The notes under the pieces are model-generated. The model saw nothing but the letters and a program-made list of their open reading frames with translations. It searched no databases and was not told the DNA's origin. The position numbers and the translations under genes were made by a program. 64,000 nucleotides of DNA, taken from assembly GCF_013201975.1 (NCBI RefSeq), contig NZ_CP053845.1, forward strand, positions 744,001 to 808,000. The letters run 5' to 3'. The first letter of the stretch is position 1. The number at the start of each line of letters is the position of its first letter. This stretch comes from Campylobacter sp. CCUG 57310. Its GTDB lineage: Bacteria > Campylobacterota > Campylobacteria > Campylobacterales > Campylobacteraceae. Of this stretch, positions 27,986 through 36,837 are shown in pieces.

Positions 27986-28704
27986 ATGGAAGAATCAACC
28001 GAGTTGTCCGAGTATCCTTTTAATATAAACGACATTAAAGATAATCAAGTTAATTTAGAAAAAGAAACTGATGATAGTTTATTTTTATTAAATGAAGACA
28101 TAAAAACAGAATCTTTTACATTAGGATATTTTTCGAATCAGAATTTAGAAAATAATCAAATTTTAGATACTCAAGGGGTGTTTTTAAACGAAAGTAGTTT
28201 TGTGCAATCAGGGCACTTAACCGGAGTTCAAGCAGAATTTAATGATAGTATAATCAATGAACATTTCAGCAAAGAAAATTTTGTATTTTATGGATCTGAT
28301 GTTTTTTATAGTTTGAACCAAAAAGCTTTCATTATTGATCAGCTCGGTTTTAAGCTTGATACAAACAAACCATTGCCGACTATAAACATAGAGAGAATTA
28401 CAGACGACTCAAGAGTACTTGATATGAAGAGGTGTCTTTGTTAGTTGGGTGTTGCTTGAAGAATTTCACAGCTAGAATAGTCTAATATACAAAGAGATAT
28501 AAGGAGATAGAGAGATATAGGTCTAAAATTTGAAATTAAAGATAAATATAAGGTATTCATGAAATATAGTTTTACTAAGATAACAGATAAGGTGGAGGGA
28601 GTGAAAATAGTTCTATAAAATATGAAAACAATTCTACGCTGGATACTGTAGCAAATAGTGTTAAGATAGATGTCGATAAGGATATACTTACCGATTTTAT
28701 TTGA
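27986..28704 (+). pseudogene. Remnant of an adhesin/RTX-type type I secretion substrate
   Basis: The first 152 codons (27986-28444) are open and acidic, with ESSFVQSGHLTGV, a motif shared with both neighbours, and end in DTNKPLPTINIERITDD, which looks like the start of an Ig-like adhesin domain, before a stop. About 80 bases later the reading resumes at 28529-28600 with KFEIKDKYKVF...SFTKITDKVEG. After a frameshift it continues at 28609-28704 with SSIKYENNS...NSVKIDVDKDI and a stop. These match, in order, the C-terminal segment of the RTX protein at 28806 (LKILGDSKDTV, GFTKSADQIG, IRYESN, FIDIQKDI). I read this as a gene that lost its central part and acquired stops and a frameshift. The open first part may still be translated. 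Confidence 0.75.
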
Positions 28705-28805
28705 ATATAAATTAGAATTTGCATGTTTATTAAATTTTAATTTATGTTTTATTAATGATAGTGTAAAATTTTATTAATTTAGAAATTTAATAGGAAAATA
28801 GAAAG

Positions 28806-30680
28806 ATGAAAAAAGAAGCGTTAGACGTAACTACAGATAAAAATTTAGAAAACATCGATGATGTAAAAGTTGCCGAATATAAGGCCGGTAAAAATTTAAA
28901 AAAAATAAATCCAAAAAACACGCAAAACAAAGTAATTGATGAAAGTGTTGAAAAACAGTTTTTTGATAACGAACACCTTAAGGGTATTGAAGCAACTATA
29001 AGTGTTCAAAGCAAAACAGAATCTCAAAAAACAAATAATGAATATTTACATACTTCAAAAAGTGCATTTTTAAGTCAAAATAGTTTTATTAAGTCCGGTC
29101 ATTCTAGCAATGTATATACTACTTATGAAGAGCAAGAGAGTATATATTCGGTTGATAAAGAGCTATTGGTAACAAACACTGATAATAAGACTCACATAGC
29201 TGAGTATAACTTTGAGCAAAAAGATCAAAATCAAAATACATACAATAGAAATTTCTTAGGAACTATTTATAATGATACATTGATCGGTGACTATGGAGAC
29301 GACTTTATGGATGGCGGTCTTGGCGATGACTATATTTACGGCAAAGAAGGCAATGATGGCATAAGAGGCGGTCTTGGTAACGACAAAATTTATGGCGGTC
29401 TTGGAAATGATGAGCTTCATGGTGATGAAGGAGATGACATGATCGATGGAAGCCTTGGAGACGATTTTATAGACGGTGGAGCCGGTAATGATGATTTGTC
29501 GGGAGGAAAAGGCAACGACAATATTCAAGGTGGTGCCGGTTATGATCATATATTTGGCGGCGATGGTAATGATATTCTTTTTGGAAATGAAGGTAGTGAT
29601 CAAATATTTGGAGAAAGAGGCGATGATCAAATTTTAGGAGGGGAAGGCAATGATTATATATGGGGTGGTCTGGGCGATGATGTGATATCTGGCGGAGACG
29701 GTAACGACCAGATAGTTGGTGACGAAGGAAGAGATGTTTTAAATGGTGGAAATGGTAACGATACTATATTTGGAGAAAATGGAGATGACCAGATAAATGG
29801 CGCATCTGGCGATGATACAATTTATGGTGGATTTGGCGATGATGTAGTATGGGGAGAGATAGGCGATGATAAAATTTTAGGAAATGACGGCGATGATAAA
29901 TTATATGGCGGAGATGGAAGAGATAAGATAAGTGGCGGTGACGGAGATGACCATATAGAAGGCGGAGCTGACGAAGATGTATTAAACGGAGATGCCGACA
30001 ATGACAAAATTTGGGGCGGAGGAGGAGATGATTATCTATACGGAGGAAGCGGAAAAGATACTCTTCATGGAGATTTTGGAGATGATAAAATTTGGGGCGA
30101 AACCGGAGATGACACTCTTTACGGAGGATCCGGTAATGATTTTTTGGACGGTGGTGATGGCAATGATGTTATCATGGGAAATGACGGCGATGATGAAATA
30201 AGCGGTGGCGACGGCAAAGACTATATATGTGGACAATTAGGACTAGATGTTATATTTGGCGGTGATGGAGACGATACTATAATCGGAAGCTTGGATGATG
30301 AAAGGCTTGACGGAGGAGATGGCAATGACACTCTAAGGATTATTCCGGATTCTGCTGATAGTGATGATTTTTTGGGTGATTTAACTATAAATTTCAACTC
30401 TTTATCATCAAATATGATAAATAATTTTGAAAATTTGGATTTAGGTAATGGCAGTAACGTTACCAGGATTAAAAATTTAACTGCTGATCAAGTGCTTGAC
30501 ATAACAGACTCTTTGGATACTGTGTTAAAAATATTAGGTGATAGTAAAGATACTGTTAGCCTTAAAGGTTTTACGAAGTCTGCTGATCAAATAGGTGTTG
30601 ATGAAGGGTTCATAAGATATGAAAGCAATACTGTTTTTATCGATATTCAAAAAGATATTAATGTAGATCATATAATGTAA
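28806..30680 (+). CDS. RTX calcium-binding protein, predicted type I secretion substrate
   Basis: 624 residues, no signal peptide. Residues 1-150 are polar with AFLSQNSFIKSGHSSNV, a motif shared with both upstream genes. Residues 152-511 are 40 consecutive nonapeptides of the form GGxGxDxIx without interruption; these bind calcium in a beta-roll outside the cell. The last 110 residues (NFENLDLGNG, DQVLDITDS, GFTKSADQIG, FIDIQKDINVDHIM) match the usual C-terminal region of RTX adhesins that carries the type I secretion signal. There is no catalytic or pore-forming domain, so it may be a surface-layer, biofilm or adhesin protein. No transporter genes are nearby. Ribosome site AGGAAA before the ATG; it lacks the operator seen before the other two genes. 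Confidence 0.9.
   Translation: MKKEALDVTTDKNLENIDDVKVAEYKAGKNLKKINPKNTQNKVIDESVEKQFFDNEHLKGIEATISVQSKTESQKTNNEYLHTSKSAFLSQNSFIKSGHSSNVYTTYEEQESIYSVDKELLVTNTDNKTHIAEYNFEQKDQNQNTYNRNFLGTIYNDTLIGDYGDDFMDGGLGDDYIYGKEGNDGIRGGLGNDKIYGGLGNDELHGDEGDDMIDGSLGDDFIDGGAGNDDLSGGKGNDNIQGGAGYDHIFGGDGNDILFGNEGSDQIFGERGDDQILGGEGNDYIWGGLGDDVISGGDGNDQIVGDEGRDVLNGGNGNDTIFGENGDDQINGASGDDTIYGGFGDDVVWGEIGDDKILGNDGDDKLYGGDGRDKISGGDGDDHIEGGADEDVLNGDADNDKIWGGGGDDYLYGGSGKDTLHGDFGDDKIWGETGDDTLYGGSGNDFLDGGDGNDVIMGNDGDDEISGGDGKDYICGQLGLDVIFGGDGDDTIIGSLDDERLDGGDGNDTLRIIPDSADSDDFLGDLTINFNSLSSNMINNFENLDLGNGSNVTRIKNLTADQVLDITDSLDTVLKILGDSKDTVSLKGFTKSADQIGVDEGFIRYESNTVFIDIQKDINVDHIM
29259..30338 (+). repeat. 40 tandem RTX nonapeptide codon repeats
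   Basis: Forty units of 27 bases in register (codons 152-511 of the RTX gene) encode GGxGxDxhx. Only a few depart from it: the first (GTIYNDTLI), two with GA in the turn (GGADEDVLN, GDADNDKIW) and the 39th (GSLDDERLD). At DNA level the units are diverged, so this is an old repeat kept by selection on the protein. Confidence 0.93.
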
Positions 30681-31282
30681 TGTAATAAAATTCTATTTTT
30701 AAAATTATAAGATATTGAATAGAGTAATAGAATATATTAGAGTAATTTGTCTATAATTTATTTAGTACAATATTTTATTTATAGTGCTTTTATTTGAAGC
30801 GCAAATAGTATTTTGTGATATATCCTTGTATATAGCTTACTTGGATCTTACTAGATTAATTTTTAATAATTCAAAATAATATTTAATCAGGGGAGTAGCT
30901 ATCGATTTTTTTAGAGATCAATATTGATTAATGCCTTAAATTTATAGTTTTTTAGCTTTAATTTTTATTTTATATGGCAATTAAAGTAATTAAAATTAAG
31001 AGTATGTCAAATACAAATAAGAAATAGTTGCATACGGGTATTGTTATTAGATGTTTTTAATCCTGTTTGAGTTCTTTTTAAAATTTAACTTTTTATCTAC
31101 TTTGTTATTTTTTACTTAAATAAATCTTAATTGGTTGTAAATAATATCTCTATTAATCCCTATTTAATCGTGCTTTCTTTTGAAGTTATTAAACAACCTT
31201 ACAATCTATTTTTATAATTTTAAACATATATATGCAAACACAAAATAAACTAAATGAGTAGAGAAACGGTAGAATTTCTACT
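30681..31282. other. Gene-free AT-rich stretch after the RTX gene
   Basis: About 600 bases with no supported gene. It contains AGTACAATATT near 30764, which matches the right half of the operator found before the two adhesin-type genes but lacks the left half, and a palindrome GTAGAATTTCTAC at 31269-31281 just before the small gene at 31283. No clear terminator follows the RTX gene. It marks the junction between the adhesin island and the polysaccharide locus. Confidence 0.5.
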
Positions 31283-31444
31283 ATGTTTACACTTCCTCAC
31301 GTTAAATCCGCAAGCGAATATCCAGAGCTTTTAGCCGATATAAAAGGTAAATTTGATAGCTCTTATGATAGCGATGTAAAATGCGAATACGTAACGCTTA
31401 AATTTGACAAGCAAGAAAGGATAAGAAAATGGCTAAATCATTAG
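31283..31444 (+). CDS. Small hypothetical protein (53 residues)
   Basis: An ATG at 31283 opens a 53-residue frame (MFTLPHVKSASEYPELLADI ... RIRKWLNH) whose last 16 bases overlap the next gene. Codon choice and GC content look like core Campylobacter genes and unlike the AT-rich surroundings, which argues that it is real. It has one Cys, no signal peptide and no membrane segment. The ribosome site is poor. I do not recognise a family; the overlap suggests the two products act or are expressed together. Confidence 0.55.
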   Translation: MFTLPHVKSASEYPELLADIKGKFDSSYDSDVKCEYVTLKFDKQERIRKWLNH

Positions 31445-31689
31445 TAAGAAATCAAATAGCAGGCAGAACCTTTGGCTTTGCAGTTCCTGCCGACGGAGCA
31501 ACGGCTAAAACTTTTTGTGATAATCACTTAGAGGGAATTTACAACATTTATGAAGTTGAAAGCACTTCAGGTAATGAAGTAGAAGCAAGCGTGTTAAGGG
31601 TAACTGTTACGGGCAAGAATGAAATTGATTGGGACGCATACCCTATACTGCACAATATTATTTATAATTATATTCTAAGGCTTACTTAA
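31429..31689 (+). CDS. Hypothetical protein (86 residues)
   Basis: 86 residues with ribosome site AAGGA seven bases before the ATG (MAKSLVRNQIAGRTFGFAVP). It is neutral and mixed alpha/beta in appearance, with no membrane segment, signal peptide or motif I can name. It overlaps the 53-residue frame upstream and ends 75 bases before wecB. Its promoter must lie in the AT-rich region before 31283. It could be a remnant of an older gene set at the edge of the polysaccharide locus. Confidence 0.65.
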   Translation: MAKSLVRNQIAGRTFGFAVPADGATAKTFCDNHLEGIYNIYEVESTSGNEVEASVLRVTVTGKNEIDWDAYPILHNIIYNYILRLT

Positions 31690-31703
31690 GTATACTACCA
31701 AGA

Positions 31704-31709
31704 TATAAT
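31704..31709 (+). promoter_or_regulatory. Possible -10 box for the polysaccharide operon
   Basis: TATAAT 55 bases before the GTG of wecB, preceded by an AT-rich tract without a good -35, as is usual in this group. TAAGG lies about ten bases before the start codon. Confidence 0.4.
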
Positions 31710-31764
31710 TTAAATAAATTTAGTATCACTTATAAAGTTTTTTATTTTTGTAAGGTTTTTTTGT

Positions 31765-32898
31765 GTGAAAAAGATATTGTTAGTGTTTGGTACCAGACCC
31801 GAAGCTATAAAGATGGCTCCTCTTGTAAAAGTTTTAGAAAAAGAGCCAAATTTAGAGATAAGAGTTTGTGTTACGGCTCAACATAGACAGATGCTCGATC
31901 AGGTGCTTGAAATTTTTGATATAAAACCTGATTATGATTTGAATATAATGAAACAAGGGCAGGATTTATATGATATAACGTCTGCTATTATGTTTAAAAT
32001 TAGAGATGTGCTGGATGATTTTAAGCCAAATTTGGTTTTGGTGCATGGAGACACTACTACGGCTAGTGCGGCTTCTTTAGCTGCATTTTATAAAATGATT
32101 GAAGTTGCTCATGTAGAAGCCGGTCTTAGAACAGGCAATATATATTCTCCCTTTCCCGAAGAAGTAAATAGGCAAATAGTAGGAGCTATTGCAAGTTATC
32201 ATTTTGCCCCTACAGACTTATCAAAAAAAAATCTTTTGAAAGAAAATAAAGATGAAAAAAGTATTATAGTCACTGGCAATACTGTAATTGATGCTCTTTT
32301 TTTGATTATAAATAAAATTGATCAAGACAATGTTTTTAAAGAGAGTCTTATAAATTCTATTTTAGAAAAATATGATATTTGCCACGATAGAAAAATAATA
32401 CTTGTAACCGGACATAGAAGAGAAAATTTTGGTGATGGATTTATCAATATTTGCGAGGCTTTAAAAGAGATTGCAATTAAAAATCCTGATGTTGATATTG
32501 TATACCCTGTTCATCTTAATCCAAATGTACAAAAACCTGTGAATAAAATTTTATCTAAGAGTAAAAATATATATCTTATTGAACCGCTTAAATATCATGA
32601 ATTTATATATCTTGTAAATAGAGCGTATTTTGTAATAACTGATAGCGGTGGTATCCAAGAAGAAGCACCTAGTCTAGGTAAACCTGTTTTAGTTACAAGA
32701 GATACCACAGAAAGACCCGAGGCGTTAGAGTCAGGAACTGTTAGGCTTGTTGGAACTGATAAGGAAAATATAATCTTTGAATCACAAAAGTTACTTGACG
32801 ATAGAAACGCTTATGAAGTTATGAGCAAATCCTATAATCCTTATGGAGATGGAAAAGCTTGTTCTAAAATAGTAGAATTTATAAAGAACATAAAATAG
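31765..32898 (+). CDS. wecB: UDP-N-acetylglucosamine 2-epimerase, non-hydrolysing (WecB)
   Basis: 377 residues from a GTG start (MKKILLVFGTRPEAIKMAPL). It interconverts UDP-GlcNAc and UDP-ManNAc. The family segments HGDTTTASA, VEAGLRTGN, VTGHRRENFG and TDSGGIQEEAPSLGKPVL are all present. The active site HVEAGLR and the allosteric UDP-GlcNAc contacts are those of non-hydrolysing enzymes, not of NeuC-type hydrolases. It stands directly before wecC, so the pair supplies UDP-ManNAc uronate for the polysaccharide. Confidence 0.94.
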   Translation: MKKILLVFGTRPEAIKMAPLVKVLEKEPNLEIRVCVTAQHRQMLDQVLEIFDIKPDYDLNIMKQGQDLYDITSAIMFKIRDVLDDFKPNLVLVHGDTTTASAASLAAFYKMIEVAHVEAGLRTGNIYSPFPEEVNRQIVGAIASYHFAPTDLSKKNLLKENKDEKSIIVTGNTVIDALFLIINKIDQDNVFKESLINSILEKYDICHDRKIILVTGHRRENFGDGFINICEALKEIAIKNPDVDIVYPVHLNPNVQKPVNKILSKSKNIYLIEPLKYHEFIYLVNRAYFVITDSGGIQEEAPSLGKPVLVTRDTTERPEALESGTVRLVGTDKENIIFESQKLLDDRNAYEVMSKSYNPYGDGKACSKIVEFIKNIK

Positions 32899-32906
32899 GA
32901 ATATCA

Positions 32907-34103
32907 ATGATAAAAAAAGTTTGTGTAATTGGGCTTGGATATATAGGTCTTCCTACCGCAGCTTTGCTGGCAAGTAGAGGATATTGGATACATGGTGTGG
33001 ATGTGATAAAAAATATTGTAGATACTATCAATCAAGGGAAAATCCATATTGTCGAACCGGAGCTCGATACTTTTGTGCAAGGCGCTGTTAAAAGCGGTAG
33101 GCTAAGAGCCGATTTAAAACCGGATTATTCAGATGTTTTTATTATAGCTGTTCCGACTCCTTTTAAAGATAATTTTATTCCGAATTTAGACTATGTAGTA
33201 AGTGCCGCAATATCAATATCTCCTTATTTAAGAGACGAGAATATAGTTATTTTAGAATCAACATCCCCTGTGGGAACAACTGAACTTGTAAAAAAAACTT
33301 TACAAGAAAACGGAGTTGACACGAATAAGATTTATATAGCACATTGCCCAGAGAGAGTTTTGCCTGGTTGTATTATGAAAGAACTTGTTCAAAATGATAG
33401 GATAGTAGGAGGGCTTACACCCGAAGCTACTAAAAAAACAGTAGATTTTTATAAAAGTTTTGTTGAAGGCGAAGTTTTAAGTACTGATGCTAGAACGGCT
33501 GAAATGGCTAAACTAACTGAAAATTCGTTTCGTGATGTAAATATAGCATTTGCTAACGAACTTAGTATACTTTGTGATAAATTTGGTATTGATGTTTGGG
33601 AACTTATTAGTCTGGCTAATCGCCATCCACGTGTAAATATTTTAAGTCCTGGGGCAGGAGTTGGCGGGCATTGTATTGCTGTAGATCCTTGGTTTATTGT
33701 TCATGCCGGAGGCAGTGACGCTAATTTAATTCGTACTGCTCGTGAAGTAAATAATTATAAAACTCAATGGATTATAGAAAATATAAAAAGTGCTTCTTTC
33801 AAATTTGAATTAGAGAATAATAAAAAACCGATAATCGCATGCATGGGAATTGCGTTTAAGCCCAATATTGATGATTTACGTGAATCGCCGGCTCTTTTTA
33901 TCGCAAAAACTCTTATTGCCGAAGGTCTTGATATTGTTGCTGTTGAACCAAATATTAAAATGCATAATGAATTAAGACTTATAGACTGCAAAGAAGCTGC
34001 ACAAAAGGCTGATATAGTTGTATTCTTAGTAAACCATAAAGAATTTAAAAATTTAGCCGTTAAAAATATAGCAATTGATTTTTGTGGGGTTAAAAATGAT
34101 TGA
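32907..34103 (+). CDS. wecC: UDP-N-acetyl-D-mannosamine dehydrogenase (WecC)
   Basis: 398 residues. The N-terminal Rossmann fold (VIGLGYIGLPTAALLA), the central helices with AELSILCD-like text (NELSILCDKFGIDVWEL), the catalytic GGHCIAVDPWF with Cys near 256, and the UDP-binding C-terminal domain (AFKPNIDDLRESP) mark a UDP-sugar 6-dehydrogenase. Following wecB, the substrate is most likely UDP-ManNAc, giving UDP-ManNAcA with two NAD+. Its last eight bases overlap the next gene. Confidence 0.93.
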   Translation: MIKKVCVIGLGYIGLPTAALLASRGYWIHGVDVIKNIVDTINQGKIHIVEPELDTFVQGAVKSGRLRADLKPDYSDVFIIAVPTPFKDNFIPNLDYVVSAAISISPYLRDENIVILESTSPVGTTELVKKTLQENGVDTNKIYIAHCPERVLPGCIMKELVQNDRIVGGLTPEATKKTVDFYKSFVEGEVLSTDARTAEMAKLTENSFRDVNIAFANELSILCDKFGIDVWELISLANRHPRVNILSPGAGVGGHCIAVDPWFIVHAGGSDANLIRTAREVNNYKTQWIIENIKSASFKFELENNKKPIIACMGIAFKPNIDDLRESPALFIAKTLIAEGLDIVAVEPNIKMHNELRLIDCKEAAQKADIVVFLVNHKEFKNLAVKNIAIDFCGVKND

Positions 34104-35283
34104 TACTTTAAAATTAATAGGCAGAAGTAGCGAGCTTTTTGTGGAGGATATAAAACAGCGCGAGAGTGAAATTGTAAATATTATAAATAACGCGTCTTTT
34201 TTAGTTATTGGTGGCGCCGGTTCGATAGGTTCAGCTGTTGTTAAAGAGATTTTTAAACGAAATCCTAAAAGTCTTCATGTCGTAGATATCTCAGAAAATA
34301 ACTTAGTCGAACTGGTTAGAGATATCAGAAGTTCTTTCGGTTATATAAAAGGTGAATTTGCTACATTTGCACTTGATGTCGGTAGTGAAATTTTTGATGC
34401 TCTTATAAAGTTAAACCGATATGACTATGTATTAAATTTGTCCGCCTTAAAACATGTAAGAAGCGAAAAAGATCCATTTACGCTTATGCGTTTAGTCGAC
34501 GTAAATATTTTTAACACTAATAAAACCATCATTCAAAGCAAAAATATAGGGGCTAAAAAGTACTTTTGTGTTAGTACAGATAAGGCAGCAAATCCTGTGA
34601 ATATGATGGGCGCTAGCAAGAGGATCATGGAGCTTTTTGCTCTGTCTCACTCGAGTGAGATAAAAATTTCAATGGCACGCTTTGCAAATGTTGCATTTAG
34701 CGACGGAAGTTTACTTCACGGACTTAATGAGCGTATTAAAAAACTTCAGCCGATTGTTGCTCCAAATAACATAAAGCGATACTTTGTAACCCCCAAAGAG
34801 AGTGGTGAATTATGTCTTTTAAGCACTATTTTTGGGGAGAGTATGGATATATTTTTCCCAAAGCTTAGTCAAAAATTACACTTAATTGGTTTTGACGAGA
34901 TTGTTGTAAGATATCTACAAAATTTAGGCTATGAGCCTTTTTTATGTGTTGATGAGGACGAGGCTAGATTACGAGCAAAAGATCTGGCAAAGTCTAAAAA
35001 ATGGGCTTGTTTGTTTAGCCCAAGCGATACTACAGGAGAAAAAGACTTTGAGGAGTTTTATACAGACAAAGAAGTTCTTGATATGGACACCTTTGAAAGT
35101 ATCGGTGTCATAAAAAACAGCTTAAAGTGTAAGCCTGAAAAACTAGCAAAATTTGAAGCAAGCATAAAGGCGCTAAAGGATCGCGGGTCTTGGAGTAAAA
35201 GTGAAATTTTAGATCAATTTTATGAGATTTTACCTGATTTTTCTCATAAAGAGACAGGTAGATATCTTGATGATAAGATGTAG
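34096..35283 (+). CDS. Nucleotide-sugar 4,6-dehydratase, CapD/LegB-like
   Basis: About 395 residues from the ATG at 34096, which overlaps the wecC stop and follows GGGG; an upstream in-frame ATA/ATT start is less likely. The Rossmann motif GGAGSIGSAV lies near residue 39, the active-site block STDKAANPVNMMGASKR near 165. The usual catalytic Tyr is Met (MGASK), as in WbpM/CapD-type dehydratases and in LegB. With an aminotransferase next, a nonulosonate synthase and a PtmE-like enzyme downstream, it probably makes the 4-keto-6-deoxy sugar of a legionaminate-type pathway. The C-terminal 100 residues are less typical. LegB rather than another dehydratase is inference. Confidence 0.8.
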   Translation: MIDTLKLIGRSSELFVEDIKQRESEIVNIINNASFLVIGGAGSIGSAVVKEIFKRNPKSLHVVDISENNLVELVRDIRSSFGYIKGEFATFALDVGSEIFDALIKLNRYDYVLNLSALKHVRSEKDPFTLMRLVDVNIFNTNKTIIQSKNIGAKKYFCVSTDKAANPVNMMGASKRIMELFALSHSSEIKISMARFANVAFSDGSLLHGLNERIKKLQPIVAPNNIKRYFVTPKESGELCLLSTIFGESMDIFFPKLSQKLHLIGFDEIVVRYLQNLGYEPFLCVDEDEARLRAKDLAKSKKWACLFSPSDTTGEKDFEEFYTDKEVLDMDTFESIGVIKNSLKCKPEKLAKFEASIKALKDRGSWSKSEILDQFYEILPDFSHKETGRYLDDKM

Positions 35284-35292
35284 GAAAATACA

Positions 35293-36444
35293 ATGAAAAC
35301 TAAATTTGACGAGATTTTGGCTTTTATAAGAAGCACTTTTCAAAGCGATGATTTTATTCCACTTCATGAGCCAAAATTTATAGGAAATGAAAAGAGATAT
35401 CTAAATGAATGTATCGACAGTGGTTTTGTTTCCAGTGTAGGGAAATTTGTTGAAGTTTTTGAGCAAAAATTAGCATATTTTACAGGTGCAAAATATGCTA
35501 TAGCAACCTCAAATGGGACATCTGCACTGCATGCCGCACTTATTGTAGCGGGAGTTAAAGAATGTGATGAAGTTATCACTCAGCCACTTAGCTTTGTGGC
35601 TACTGCAAATGCCATAAGATATTGTGGAGCAAGACCTATCTTTTTAGATGTTAGTCTTGAAAATTTGGGACTTAGCGTGGAAAGCCTAGAAAAGTTTTTA
35701 GCACAAAATTGCGAACTTAAAAATGGATTTTGTGTAAATAGGGCTACAAAAAATATCGTGCGTGCCTGTGTTCCAATGCACACATTTGGTCTAATGTGTG
35801 ATATTTCAGCCATTAAAGAGATTTGTGAGAAATGGCATATTGTCCTAGTGGAGGATGCGGCAGAGAGTTTAGGAAGCTATTTTAAGGGAATACATAGCGG
35901 TAATTTTGGTATTTTGGGAGCTTTTTCGTTTAATGGTAACAAAGTTATTACAAGTGGCGGCGGAGGCGCTATCATAACAAATGACGAGAACTTGGCCTGC
36001 CTAGCAAAGCATATTACGACTACAGCCAAAGTTCCACACGCATATGAGTATGTACATGATATGGTTGGTTTTAACTACCGCATGCCAAACCTTAATGCAG
36101 CTCTTCTTGTTGCCCAGCTTGAAAATTTGGAACTGTTTTTAAATTTAAAGCGTAAGTTACACGAAACATATACTAAATTCTTTGCAAAATTTGACGGTGT
36201 GAGACTGATTGGAGAAATGGATGGTGCATACTCAAACTACTGGCTAAATGCATTACTTTTTGATGATCCAAAAGACAAAGCAGAGTTTTTAGAAATTTCG
36301 AACATAAATGGCGTAATGACTCGCCCTATTTGGCGTCTTTTAAGTGAGCTTGATATGTTTAAAACGTTTCAAACTGACGAGCTAACAAACGCCAAATTTT
36401 TACAAGAGCGCATTGTAAATATTCCTAGCTCAGTGATAGTATGA
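35293..36444 (+). CDS. PLP-dependent sugar aminotransferase, LegC-like (DegT/DnrJ/EryC1)
   Basis: 383 residues. FTGAKYAIATSNGTSALHAA, VEDAAESLGSYFKGIHSG and FSFNGNKVITSGGGG (PLP Lys at 217) are the family's cofactor-binding segments. The opening with FIPLHEPKFIGNEKRYLNEC resembles LegC, which aminates C4 of the 4-keto intermediate in legionaminic acid synthesis. It follows the dehydratase by nine bases, forming the natural pair. The gene ends at an ATGA overlap with a tiny open frame of unknown reality. Confidence 0.88.
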   Translation: MKTKFDEILAFIRSTFQSDDFIPLHEPKFIGNEKRYLNECIDSGFVSSVGKFVEVFEQKLAYFTGAKYAIATSNGTSALHAALIVAGVKECDEVITQPLSFVATANAIRYCGARPIFLDVSLENLGLSVESLEKFLAQNCELKNGFCVNRATKNIVRACVPMHTFGLMCDISAIKEICEKWHIVLVEDAAESLGSYFKGIHSGNFGILGAFSFNGNKVITSGGGGAIITNDENLACLAKHITTTAKVPHAYEYVHDMVGFNYRMPNLNAALLVAQLENLELFLNLKRKLHETYTKFFAKFDGVRLIGEMDGAYSNYWLNALLFDDPKDKAEFLEISNINGVMTRPIWRLLSELDMFKTFQTDELTNAKFLQERIVNIPSSVIV

Positions 36445-36837
36445 AAATAAGTAAAAATAATATGAAAGAAAGAGTAGTTTTAGTTGAAGCAGGTAGATAT
36501 ATTAAAATTTATATTAGGTTTATAAAGCTTTATGACTATTTTTTGCAGAATAAGTTTATTGATATTTTTAAAAACAAAAGATAAAATTTGATGCTACAAA
36601 GCTATCATGGGAGGTAAAAATTAAAAATCTACAAAAACAACGTTTTTGTGTGTAGTAAAATCAAATCATTACTTTGAAGACAAAATCATAAGAATTACTA
36701 GAATTGATTGGTTTTATTTTAAACTGTCGAGTTATTGCTTATATTTGCTTCAAGTATATTTAAAAGGATATGATACAGTGTTAGGATATTTGTTATAATC
36801 CTATTGTATTTATAAAGAAGAATAAAAAGGAAATGTT
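36441..36837 (+). other. Gap with a possible 47-codon frame and a hairpin
   Basis: An ATG at 36441 overlapping the aminotransferase stop opens 47 codons (to 36584) of basic, Ile/Tyr/Lys-rich sequence beginning MKISKNNMKERVV; I cannot match it and it could be chance. Further on, a stem formed by CTACAAAAAC and GTTTTTGTGTGTAG (about 36629-36655, with a bulge) stands alone, without a T-run. The remainder is AT-rich, and the promoter of the next gene is at its right end. In related legionaminate operons an acetyltransferase or the hydrolysing epimerase often sits here, so material may have been lost. Confidence 0.4.
36771..36799 (+). promoter_or_regulatory. Probable internal promoter before the MaoC-GNAT gene
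   Basis: TGATAC (36771-36776) and a perfect TATAAT (36794-36799) spaced by 17 bases, 39 bases before the GTG at 36838, which has AAAAGGA as ribosome site. It suggests the genes from here on form a separate transcript. Confidence 0.6.

Noticed and set aside
28561-28620. Possible short start ATG at 28559 for a separate small gene
   Set aside because: The frame ends after about 20 codons and its text aligns with the RTX C-terminus, so it is part of the decayed gene.
29256-30236. Long reading frames on the minus strand inside the RTX gene, rich in Ile/Thr/Ser
   Set aside because: They are mirror images of the regular RTX codons; no start signal or family pattern.
30764-30775. AGTACAATATT after the RTX gene as a third operator
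   Set aside because: Only the right half is present and no gene starts at the proper distance; listed only as a half site.
31268-31290. AATTTCTACT near 31273, similar to the stem start of Cas12a CRISPR repeats
   Set aside because: It occurs once, the matching GTAGAT arm is missing, and there are no spacers or cas genes.
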